Shown here in pieces: positions 15,556-22,764 of a stretch of 63,901 nucleotides of DNA. Positions within the stretch are counted from its first letter, which is position 1. Every line of letters starts with the position of its first letter. The notes under the pieces are model-generated. The model worked only from the letters and a program-made list of their open reading frames with translations, did no database searches and was not told where the DNA came from. Source of the DNA: JAJRRH01 sp047638815 (lineage in GTDB: Bacteria > Bacteroidota > Bacteroidia > Flavobacteriales_D > JABDKJ01); the NCBI GenBank assembly GCA_047638815.1, contig JBLIMR010000010.1, forward strand, positions 1 through 63,901, given 5' to 3'. The position numbers were made by a program, and so were the translations under genes.

Positions 15556-17931
15556 TTATTCATCATCATCGCCATCACCTACGACCTTATTGTAGTCATA
15601 AGATTGACCATAGCCGTATCCGTAGCCATATCCATAACCATATTTACTATAGTAGTATTTCCACTTTTTGTGTTTGATACTATTCAGTAGGATACTAGAA
15701 TATTTGAGCTTATTGTTGTCAATAATCTCTTGTAAAAACTTAAGGCCTTGTTTTGTTGTTGTTGCAGTATTCATTACAAAAATACCACTATCAGCGTATT
15801 TACGTAAAACAAGAGCATCACTAATTAATAGTATGGGAGGTGTATCAATAATTACATAATCATACTCGGCACGTAATTCTTCAATGATATCATCCATCTT
15901 TTTACTAATGATCAATTCAGAGGGGTTAGGTGGCACAGGCCCTGAAGGTAGCACCCATAAATTAGGCACTACGTCACTTTCCATCACACCTTCACGATAT
16001 CCAGTTTTCCCTGTCAAATATGTCGACATTCCTAGTTTATTCTCCATGCCGAAAGTCTTATGAACTTTTGGCTTATGCATGTCAAGATCAATGATTATGA
16101 CTTTTTTATTGGCTTTGGCAATTATTGTTGCCAAGTTTGTCGAGTTAAATGTTTTACCCTCTCCTGGATGCATTGAGGTTAATAATATCACTTGATTCTC
16201 CTTGTCAGGATTTAAGAACTGAAGGTTGGTTCTAATTGTTCTGAAAGATTCCGCGACATTAGATTTAGGATTTTCATGCACAACCAATTTTCGTTCACCA
16301 GCTTTATCAGTGTAGGGCATCCCGCCAATCACAGGGATATTAGTAGCAAGTTTTAGCTCACGAACGTTTTCTATTCTTTCATAGAATAGGAATCTGAAAA
16401 AGGCTAGAACAAGAGAGAAAACAAGGCCCGCACCAACAAAAACCAGAGTTAATCTTTTCTTATTGGGTTCGACAATTCCAATTGATTTAGATCTTTCAAT
16501 AATACTCGTTTGTGGAACAATTCCAGCTTTTGCTATGACAGCACTCGCTCGTTTTTCTAATAAGAACAAATACATTTGTTCATTGGCTTTTAGTTTTCGA
16601 TCGATATGCAAAATATCACGTTCTGATGCAGGAATCAATCGTATTTTTGCCGCATATTCACCAATGTGCCTTTCGATTCCTCTGATATTGTCTTTAATTG
16701 CAAGGTCAGAATTATCAATGTAAAGAAGAATGTCGCTTCTCAATGAGTCTATAGCTTGTTGAGAACGCCTGTAGCTTTCACTCTCAGGCGTTATATCCTG
16801 AAGATTTCTATTTCTTTGGAGTTGAATTTCATATAATTCGTTGAGCGATGATTGCAAAAAGACATCCTCCAATATATATACAGACGGTGGGATTAGATTA
16901 TCATCTGAATTACTAAGTAAGTAACGCTTCAGAGATGAGACGGATTCAAGTCCTAATTCTAATTTCTTTTTATCACCTTCAAATTTCACAAGGGAATTGA
17001 AATATTCCTCCTCCTCTTTATTTAGATCGAGAATAGATTTGTCTCTTTTGTAAGTCTCCATTTCCGTTTCATAAACATCCAAAATCTTCTTTAACTCTTC
17101 AAGTTGTTTATCAATATATTCAATGGTGTTTTCATTTTGACGAATTTGTCTTTCAATGGTATAATTAATGTAGACTGCGGCTAATGTATCGAGGAACATT
17201 TTGGATCTACTTACAAGTTCATTTTTTTCAGTAATTGATAGAATACTGGTGAAATCAATGTTTCTGATTTCCATATTATTTCGATATTCACTTATCAGAT
17301 GAATATGCTTCTTAACCATGAACTGGTAATTGTAAGTTAAAAAGGTATTAACAGTATTCTCATTTAACCTATTGCGTTTTTCTACCGTCAAATTGAAATA
17401 GTCATTAGAAATTTTTTCATCCAAAGGATATGTTTCCAATTTTCGAACGCCATCAACTTCATATCCCAATTCAAAGTGTCCTAGATCAATAATTTTTATA
17501 TCAAACCTTTTGCGGTATAATGAATGTTTCTTTAGCTTTATTTCAATTTTTACGGGTTCCAAATGTGGGGTTTGGACCGTTTTCACCCTTCCAACAATAT
17601 AATAGCTCAATTGAAAATCAAGCCTTCTTAAGGCTTTTGAGATAAGGTCATAGGAACGAAGGACTCTCTGTTGATTCGTAATGTCTGCATAGTTGGAATA
17701 AAAACCAGAAAGAGAAGAATAGACTTCTGCTTGGTACTCATAATCTTGGCCTGACTGCAATAAAATTTCAGTGTTTGCAGCATAAATGTCTGGCAAACGA
17801 TGTGTGTACACGTATGCCAAGAAGAAGGCAATAAGAGGGAATAGTATAAAGAAAAACCAGTTCTTAGAAATAAACTTCTGGACAATCTTAATATCATCTA
17901 TGCTAATGATACTTGTTTTAGGCGAATTCAC
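15556..17931 (-). CDS. Wzc-like polysaccharide co-polymerase / tyrosine autokinase
   Basis: Controls polymerisation and export of surface polysaccharide through cycles of tyrosine autophosphorylation. The 791-residue protein has a Wzz domain with helix at about 28-46, a long periplasmic coiled-coil region (about 240-440), a second helix (about 505-525), then the BY-kinase domain: Walker A TSMHPGEGKTFNS, Walker A' VIIIDLDMHKPKVHK, Walker B YVIIDTPPILLISDAL. The C-terminus is a Tyr cluster (KYGYGYGYGYGYGQSY), the expected autophosphorylation tail, encoded by a six-base repeat. It is first in an operon with the ABC exporter and divergent from the exosortase genes. Confidence 0.93.
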   Translation of the reverse strand: MNSPKTSIISIDDIKIVQKFISKNWFFFILFPLIAFFLAYVYTHRLPDIYAANTEILLQSGQDYEYQAEVYSSLSGFYSNYADITNQQRVLRSYDLISKALRRLDFQLSYYIVGRVKTVQTPHLEPVKIEIKLKKHSLYRKRFDIKIIDLGHFELGYEVDGVRKLETYPLDEKISNDYFNLTVEKRNRLNENTVNTFLTYNYQFMVKKHIHLISEYRNNMEIRNIDFTSILSITEKNELVSRSKMFLDTLAAVYINYTIERQIRQNENTIEYIDKQLEELKKILDVYETEMETYKRDKSILDLNKEEEEYFNSLVKFEGDKKKLELGLESVSSLKRYLLSNSDDNLIPPSVYILEDVFLQSSLNELYEIQLQRNRNLQDITPESESYRRSQQAIDSLRSDILLYIDNSDLAIKDNIRGIERHIGEYAAKIRLIPASERDILHIDRKLKANEQMYLFLLEKRASAVIAKAGIVPQTSIIERSKSIGIVEPNKKRLTLVFVGAGLVFSLVLAFFRFLFYERIENVRELKLATNIPVIGGMPYTDKAGERKLVVHENPKSNVAESFRTIRTNLQFLNPDKENQVILLTSMHPGEGKTFNSTNLATIIAKANKKVIIIDLDMHKPKVHKTFGMENKLGMSTYLTGKTGYREGVMESDVVPNLWVLPSGPVPPNPSELIISKKMDDIIEELRAEYDYVIIDTPPILLISDALVLRKYADSGIFVMNTATTTKQGLKFLQEIIDNNKLKYSSILLNSIKHKKWKYYYSKYGYGYGYGYGYGQSYDYNKVVGDGDDDE

Positions 17932-18057
17932 TCAGTATTTAGTTTTAGGCAAATATAGTACAATAGGCACGATAGTGCTGCTTTTTAACAACCCATATTA
18001 ATCTACATAGGGGTGTGTATAATTATTAAAAGCAAGTAAATTATTTCTACGAAGATT

Positions 18058-18073
18058 GGCAACTTTTGTTGCC
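18058..18073 (+). promoter_or_regulatory. Small perfect hairpin in the exosortase leader
   Basis: GGCAAC-TTTT-GTTGCC, a 6-bp stem with a four-base loop, 37 bases before the ATG of the PID-CTERM gene and inside the 178-base divergent region shared with the tyrosine autokinase operon. It has no T-run, so it is not a normal terminator. It could be an operator, an RNA structure or chance. Confidence 0.35.
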
Positions 18074-18109
18074 GTATTACGCAGGAGCTTAAACCTAAAG
18101 TGAAATAAA

Positions 18110-18349
18110 ATGAAATTAGTAAAAAAAACAATACTTCTGGCCGCTCTTATTGGGTCTCCCTTTTTCACAGGAAGTGTTTTTGGCCAATTGCCTCCTACTG
18201 CAGGTACACCAGGGCCAACGGGATGCTTTCCCCCTCCATGTATACCAATCGATGGTGGTCTCAGTTTGCTGATTGCAGCGGGTATAGGACTAGCTGGAAA
18301 GAAGGCTTACGATTTCTCTAAAGAAATCAGCCCTGACGATGTCGCTTAA
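18110..18349 (+). CDS. Tiny PID-CTERM exosortase substrate
   Basis: A 79-residue exported protein in three parts: a signal peptide (about 1-25, ending SVFGQ); a mature segment of only about 25 residues, rich in Pro/Gly with two cysteines (GCFPPPC); then PIDGGLSLLIAAGIGLAGKK, a Pro-Ile-Asp motif, a Gly/Ala-rich membrane helix and a basic pair, followed by a polar tail. This is the three-part exosortase sorting signal in its Bacteroidetes PID form. Its last 11 bases overlap the exosortase start, so the two are translationally coupled. After cleavage the product would be a very short proline-rich peptide. The biological role is unknown. Confidence 0.75.
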   Translation: MKLVKKTILLAALIGSPFFTGSVFGQLPPTAGTPGPTGCFPPPCIPIDGGLSLLIAAGIGLAGKKAYDFSKEISPDDVA

Positions 18350-18902
18350 GCAGCTAGTTAATAATCCCTTTATCCGTTTCATTCTTTTTGCGAGTTTACT
18401 TTGTGTACTGTGGTATGCACTCTATCTTGGTTATATCAATCCAGAAACAAACTTGGATAGATTTGTTATTGACAGTCTTATTTCAATAACGCGAACAATA
18501 TTAAGTTTCTTAGGATATGACCTAATTCCGGTACCGGCAGCCGCAGCTCAAATACGAACAGTAGGTATTGATGGTACATTAGGTCTATGGATAGGAGATC
18601 CTTGCAATGGACTAAATCTATTTGCACTATTCTCTATATTCATTGCATGTTATCCTGGTAAATGGAAAAATAAACTTTGGTTCATACCTTTGGGCATTCT
18701 TAGCATTCATTTAATCAATGTTATACGAATTGTGGCACTTTGCATCATTGTCAGTATTGACTATGCTTACCTCGATTTCCAACATGACTATACATTTACC
18801 GTAATAGTTTATGGCTTTATGTTCTTATTATGGATTTGGTGGGCCAATAGATTCTCCGGAATGAACAGAAAGGAGATTAATAAAACGGCTTTTGATAAAT
18901 AA
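18339..18902 (+). CDS. Exosortase/archaeosortase family protein (XrtX-type by context)
   Basis: Membrane transpeptidase-like enzyme that cuts C-terminal sorting signals. The 187-residue protein has about six hydrophobic helices. It carries the exosortase active-site residues in order: Cys in GDPCNGLNLFA, Arg in LINVIRIVALC, and His in LDFQHDYTF. It is short, as for minimal exosortases without extra domains. The start at 18339 (ATGTCGCTTAAG) overlaps the substrate stop by 11 bases, and its own stop overlaps the next gene by 11 bases, so the three form one translationally coupled unit. Assignment to XrtX rests on the PID-CTERM neighbour and the partner protein, and is inference. Confidence 0.88.
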   Translation: MSLKQLVNNPFIRFILFASLLCVLWYALYLGYINPETNLDRFVIDSLISITRTILSFLGYDLIPVPAAAAQIRTVGIDGTLGLWIGDPCNGLNLFALFSIFIACYPGKWKNKLWFIPLGILSIHLINVIRIVALCIIVSIDYAYLDFQHDYTFTVIVYGFMFLLWIWWANRFSGMNRKEINKTAFDK

Positions 18903-19362
18903 AAAGACTTTAACCATATTCCTAATCATCGTGATAATTATTATCACTGGTGCATTCAGGCAGGTCGCTTTTGTAAATACCAATGCTCAAATAGCCTATT
19001 TAGCAGGTTTCATAGCAGATAGTGGTTTGGTTAGTAACATGGCCTTTATTGCAAACTGGGATATGACAACGCTCATTAGATTTAAGTGGGTAATGACCAT
19101 TGGATTTACATTGTTCTATCTGATGATTTCCGCATGGGCACTATGGACTGTATTCAAGGATAAAAAAGTTTTGATTTGGCTTGTCTATGTTTACTTAGGA
19201 ATATTTGTTCTAGCAGGTGTTTTCTTCTTCTTTGGCAAGTTTATTGAAAATTTTGAAATCGGCTATATCATGTCTAGAAAATGTATGGGAGCGCTTCAAT
19301 CACCATTTCCACTTATGATGTTGGCGCCTGCCAATTATCTGTTACATAGCCAAGAAAAGTAA
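18892..19362 (+). CDS. Exosortase-associated membrane protein
   Basis: A 156-residue protein with four predicted membrane helices (about 6-22, 68-88, 95-115 and a shorter one near 130-148). After the first helix comes FRQVAFVNTNAQI, a conserved-looking periplasmic motif that I associate with membrane partners of Bacteroidetes exosortases. The start is most likely TTG 18892-18894, overlapping the exosortase stop by 11 bases; no upstream ATG exists in frame. The function is unknown. Its position as third gene of the coupled substrate-exosortase unit makes an accessory role likely. Confidence 0.65.
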   Translation: MINKKTLTIFLIIVIIIITGAFRQVAFVNTNAQIAYLAGFIADSGLVSNMAFIANWDMTTLIRFKWVMTIGFTLFYLMISAWALWTVFKDKKVLIWLVYVYLGIFVLAGVFFFFGKFIENFEIGYIMSRKCMGALQSPFPLMMLAPANYLLHSQEK

Positions 19363-19378
19363 ATACAATAAACAATAG

Positions 19379-19567
19379 AATGATTTTATTTCCTTATCAA
19401 TTCCTAGACTTAAAGACTTTCATGAACCTCACAAGTGGAAGCTATACAATGGGAAATTCAGTAGTGCATTGCCGGTAATATATCTTATAGAAAATGGAGT
19501 TATTAAATATAAGGCCAATTTTAGAAGCTTGTCGTAAGAAGCTATTTTGGATTTCTTTACGAAATAG
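19379..19567 (+). pseudogene. Possible decayed C-terminal gene fragment
   Basis: After a stop at 19376-19378 a frame reads 52 codons of protein-like sequence with no start codon (LKDFHEPHKWKLYNGKFSSA, then LPVIYLIENGVIKYKANF), hits TAA at 19535, and continues in frame with EAILDFFTK to TAG at 19565. The end resembles the C-terminus of a thioredoxin-fold or DoxX-type protein (a 'P-x-I-x-L-I-E-N-G-x-I-K' strand and a final helix), but I cannot name the family. The lack of a start and the internal stop suggest a remnant. It sits between the exosortase unit and the tRNA terminator. Confidence 0.35.
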
Positions 19568-19600
19568 TTTTTAGCAAAAAAAAAAAAAGAAATAAAAAAA

Positions 19601-19624
19601 AAACCACTCTAATCCGAGTGGTTT
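19601..19624. terminator. Bidirectional rho-independent terminator
   Basis: AAACCACTC and GAGTGGTTT form a 9-bp stem with a six-base loop. It is flanked by long A and T runs, so it can end transcripts on both strands: the tRNA-Met on the minus strand and the exosortase operon on the plus strand. Confidence 0.88.
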
Positions 19625-19630
19625 TTTTTG

Positions 19631-19704
19631 TGGCGAGAGAGAGATTCGAACTCTCGACCTCACGATTATGAGTCGTGCGCTCTAACCAACTGAGCTACCT
19701 CGCC
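19631..19704 (-). tRNA. tRNA-Met (CAT anticodon)
   Basis: A 74-base cloverleaf on the minus strand. The acceptor is GGCGAGG with TCTCGCC and discriminator A (one G-T pair), the D arm GCTC...GAGC, the anticodon stem CACGA-TCGTG around loop CTCATAA (anticodon CAT), and the T arm GAGAG-TTCGAAT-CTCTC. CCA is not encoded. Pairing of position 1-72 is G-C, so this is not an initiator of the C-A type; it is an elongator Met, unless the C is modified to lysidine to read Ile AUA codons. Confidence 0.95.
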
Positions 19705-19761
19705 AAAGGATATTTTCGTTAAAACAATTCTTAAAGTGAACTTTTATTTTTTAACGGGGCG

Positions 19762-19791
19762 CAAATATAGGAATAACTCAAATTCAGACAA
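19762..19791 (-). promoter_or_regulatory. Promoter of tRNA-Met
   Basis: On the minus strand TTG (19789-19791) is followed after 19 bases by TATATTTG (19762-19769), a full match to the Bacteroidetes promoter consensus, 57 bases before the tRNA. Most of the 329 bases between the tRNA and the next gene (19705-20033) hold nothing else certain. A 7-bp inverted repeat (TTGCATT at 19983-19989, AATGCAA at 20011-20017) lies just before the START-like gene. Confidence 0.8.
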
Positions 19792-20033
19792 AATATTAAA
19801 CTTTAATTTAATTAAATTGATGTTAAATAGTGGTATTCAGCGCTTTAAGCAGTAATTGCTGAAGCTAACCCAATATGCCAGGGTGTTGAAATCACCAGAG
19901 TGAACAACAAATGGAACGTTTTTTGATTATAAAATGATTAAATTTGCCAGTGACTGATATGTCTTTTGATATTTCAAAGGAATTGCATTTGATGCAGGCA
20001 TATTTATCAGAATGCAAATGACCTAAATAAAGT

Positions 20034-20423
20034 ATGGAAGAAAAAATTAAATACGAGATGGAATTCAATTTACGAACATCCGTTTCAATCCTTTACAGTA
20101 AGTTGAGCACCCCTAGTGGATTGGCTGACTGGTTTTCGGATGATGTTAATGTAAGTCGTGACGGTAAGATATTTTCATTCATTTGGGAACAAAGTGAAGA
20201 AAATGCACATTTGCTGAGTAAAAACAGAGATTCTTCAGTGCGATTCAAGTGGGAAGAAGATGAGGAAGAAGAATCGTATTTTGAATTTGTAATTAAAGCA
20301 GACCCGATAACAAGCTCTGTGGCATTATTCATAACAGATTTCGCTGAGGAAGACGAAATAGAAGATGGCAAAAAGCTGTGGGCAAGTCAAATTGAAAGTC
20401 TAAAAAATGCAATAGGCGCATAA
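20034..20423 (+). CDS. START-like domain protein
   Basis: A 129-residue cytosolic protein of the small Bacteroidetes START-like (SRPBCC/Bet v1 fold) family. Recognisable segments are KYEMEFNLRTSVSILYSKLS, PSGLADWFSDDVNV, FIWEQSEENAHLL, FEFVIKADPITSSVALFI and a final helix LWASQIESLKNAIG. Such folds bind hydrophobic ligands, but no ligand is known for this family. It lies 22 bases before an LptF/LptG-type permease gene; as I recall this pairing is conserved in the phylum, which hints at a link with lipopolysaccharide transport. Confidence 0.8.
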   Translation: MEEKIKYEMEFNLRTSVSILYSKLSTPSGLADWFSDDVNVSRDGKIFSFIWEQSEENAHLLSKNRDSSVRFKWEEDEEEESYFEFVIKADPITSSVALFITDFAEEDEIEDGKKLWASQIESLKNAIGA

Positions 20424-20445
20424 AAGTAGCGTTCTAAAATCCAGT

Positions 20446-21867
20446 ATGAAAAAGATAAATGCATTAGTAATAAAGTCATTTATTGGTCCTTTTATTCTTA
20501 CCTTTTTACTAATATTATTCATACTTCTAATGCAGTTCGTCTGGAAGTATTTAGATGATTTGATGGGGAAAGGTCTAGATTTCACGTTGATCATGGAATT
20601 ACTTGCCTTTAAATCCACTAATTTGGTTGGTATTGCTCTACCCCTAGCCGTACTTCTTTCGTCCATTATGACAATGGGAAGTTTAGCGGAAAATTATGAG
20701 TTGGTTGCCCTGAAGTCAGCTGGACTTTCGTTGATTAAGATAACACGTGGGCTTATCATACTTATTTTTTGCATATCCATTGGCACATTTCTTTTTTCCA
20801 ATTATGTGACGCCAATCGCAAACCTCAAATTTAAGTCATTGCTATATGACATTATTCATCAAAAGCCTTTGTTGGAGATAAAAGAGGGGAATTTTTACGG
20901 GGAACTGGGCGGTATAGTTCTTAGGGTTGATGAGAAGGATGAAAATGATAGGATGTATGATGTACTTATCTATGATCATCGACCGCCTAATTTCGGTAAT
21001 GGAAATGTTATACGGGCCAAAGAAGCTGATATGGGTAAGACAATTTCTGGACGACATCTGATTATGAAATTATATGATGGTGTCATGTATCGTGAGATGC
21101 CTGAAGAAAAGAACACCCGAAATAAAGATAAAAACTATACTCATCTTACTACCGAATTTGAGACCATGACAATGCGTATGGATCTATCTGGATTTGAATT
21201 TCAGGAAACGGATGAAGAGAGATGGAGTAACAACAGAGAGATGCTCAATATGCGGCAACTGAGGTTGACTGCGGATTCCTTAGAGGTAATGGCCGCGAAT
21301 AAGGAGGCTAAGATCATAGAATATATGAGTAATTCATTCAGCATTAATAAAGACACAAATTCCTATGAGAATATTGAGATATTGAATTTTGATAGTGCTT
21401 TTAGTGCCTTAAGTCTAAATAAAAAGACTAAAGCTATTGCCACCGCACGTAATTTAAAGGGTAATATTGGTTCGTACCTCACTAGGGGGTCAATGGAAAT
21501 AAGTAGTAGGAAAGATTTTATTGTGAAGTATTGGAACGAATGGCATCGTAAAATCACATTATCAGTAGCATGTTTGATATTGTTTTTTATCGGAGCTCCT
21601 CTTGGGGCTATAATAAAAAAAGGCGGCCTTGGCCTCCCCTTCTTAATATCTGTAGCTATTTTTTTAGTCTTTCATATTTCATCGATGTCAGGTGAGAAAA
21701 TGGCTCGGACGGGAGTTCTTTCGTCAGCTGAGGGAATGTGGTTAAGCTCAGTGATTCTATTACCCTTTGCAATATTCTTTAGTGTTCAAGCTACACGAGA
21801 ATCCTCCTTAATGGATCGAGAAACTTATATAAAATTCTTCTCGAAACTATTTAAGAAGAAGTTCTAA
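20446..21867 (+). CDS. LptF/LptG family lipopolysaccharide export permease
   Basis: Membrane subunit of the Lpt machine that extracts lipopolysaccharide from the inner membrane. The 473-residue protein has three N-terminal helices (about 12-32, 55-78, 98-120), a long periplasmic beta-jellyroll region (about 125-365) and three C-terminal helices (about 370-390, 398-415, 428-448). FILTFLLILFILLMQFVWKY and the segment IALPLAVLLSSIMTMGSLAE are typical of the family. Bacteroidetes members are often longer in the periplasmic part than E. coli LptF/G (about 360 residues), as here. It is probably in one operon with the START-like gene. Confidence 0.92.
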   Translation: MKKINALVIKSFIGPFILTFLLILFILLMQFVWKYLDDLMGKGLDFTLIMELLAFKSTNLVGIALPLAVLLSSIMTMGSLAENYELVALKSAGLSLIKITRGLIILIFCISIGTFLFSNYVTPIANLKFKSLLYDIIHQKPLLEIKEGNFYGELGGIVLRVDEKDENDRMYDVLIYDHRPPNFGNGNVIRAKEADMGKTISGRHLIMKLYDGVMYREMPEEKNTRNKDKNYTHLTTEFETMTMRMDLSGFEFQETDEERWSNNREMLNMRQLRLTADSLEVMAANKEAKIIEYMSNSFSINKDTNSYENIEILNFDSAFSALSLNKKTKAIATARNLKGNIGSYLTRGSMEISSRKDFIVKYWNEWHRKITLSVACLILFFIGAPLGAIIKKGGLGLPFLISVAIFLVFHISSMSGEKMARTGVLSSAEGMWLSSVILLPFAIFFSVQATRESSLMDRETYIKFFSKLFKKKF

Positions 21868-21876
21868 AAGACCATA

Positions 21877-22614
21877 TTATCCATCAAGGCTTCCGAATAC
21901 TTTTTTCAATAGATCTGTTACTCTAGCTGCAGGATTAACCCGAATTTGTTTTTCTTCCTTCGCCATCATAACGAATAGACCATCTATAGCTCTTTCTGTA
22001 ACGTATTCCTCCAGATTAGGATTTACCTGGTTACCTCCTGTTAGCAGTGTTGCGGTATTGTAGGCTGTTGCCAAAGGCTCCCATGTGTTGGTTAATTTCA
22101 CTTTCTCAATTGCTGCTTGCACTCTTGGAGCAAAGGCACTTTTAAGAGAGGCATATGTGTTTTGCTTTAAAAAGTTTGTTGCGGCATTATCGCTTCCCTT
22201 TAATATATTAAAGCCATCAGTAATACTCATGCCTTTAATAGCATCTAAAAATATTGGTACTGCTGCTTTTGTTGCTTCTTCCGCTGATCTGTTTAGTGTA
22301 GTCACGAATTTATTGATTTGTCCATCCATACCCAACTGTTCCAGTTTGGTTTTCACCTTAATCGCTTCTTCTGGAAAAGGAATGAAAATTTCAGCATTCT
22401 TAAAAAAACCATCAGTTTTAGATGTTGAGTTTGTTGCATTTTCGATTCCGACATCCAAAGCCTTTTTAAGTCCGGCAATAACATCATCATTGGATAAACT
22501 AGTACTTTCATTACTTCCCAATGCATCTGAAACAGTGCTTACGGTTCTCATTAATTCTGCGTCAGTGCAAGAAAAACTTATTAGTAATAAGGACAAAGCA
22601 AGGATCTTTTTCAT
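21877..22614 (-). CDS. DUF4197 lipoprotein
   Basis: A 245-residue lipoprotein of the DUF4197 family, function unknown. The signal is MKKILALSLLLISFSC with Cys at 16. Family segments are DVIAGLKKALDVGIENA, IFIPFPEEAIKVKTKLEQLG, EEATKAAVPIFLDAIKGMSI and a C-terminal EYVTERAIDGLFVMMAKEE. The start at 22614 gives a proper signal peptide. A TACATTTG -7 box at 22657-22664 (minus strand) lies 42 bases before it. The gene converges with the LptF/G gene, 9 bases apart. Confidence 0.9.
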   Translation of the reverse strand: MKKILALSLLLISFSCTDAELMRTVSTVSDALGSNESTSLSNDDVIAGLKKALDVGIENATNSTSKTDGFFKNAEIFIPFPEEAIKVKTKLEQLGMDGQINKFVTTLNRSAEEATKAAVPIFLDAIKGMSITDGFNILKGSDNAATNFLKQNTYASLKSAFAPRVQAAIEKVKLTNTWEPLATAYNTATLLTGGNQVNPNLEEYVTERAIDGLFVMMAKEEKQIRVNPAARVTDLLKKVFGSLDG

Positions 22615-22656
22615 AGTTATAATTTTATATATGATAGTACTTAGCAAATTGAATGC

Positions 22657-22664
22657 CAAATGTA
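22657..22664 (-). promoter_or_regulatory. -7 box of the DUF4197 gene
   Basis: Minus-strand TACATTTG, matching TAnnTTTG. It rules out the upstream in-frame ATG at 22713, which would lie before the transcript start. Confidence 0.5.
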
Positions 22665-22764
22665 TACTACTAACAATTGTGATTCTAAAGGCGAATGGAT
22701 AAGTTATGGCCAATTCCTTTTTATTAAGTCATTGGCCATAAGTTCTAAATCTTGCTATACCAAA

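Noticed and set aside
18001..18109. Cyclic-di-GMP riboswitch before the exosortase substrate gene
   Set aside because: Only one short hairpin is visible; the conserved core and second paired arms of the known riboswitch classes are missing.
22085..22702. 205-codon open frame antisense to the DUF4197 gene
   Set aside because: The DUF4197 lipoprotein on the other strand has a signal peptide, family motifs and a promoter box; the antisense frame has none.
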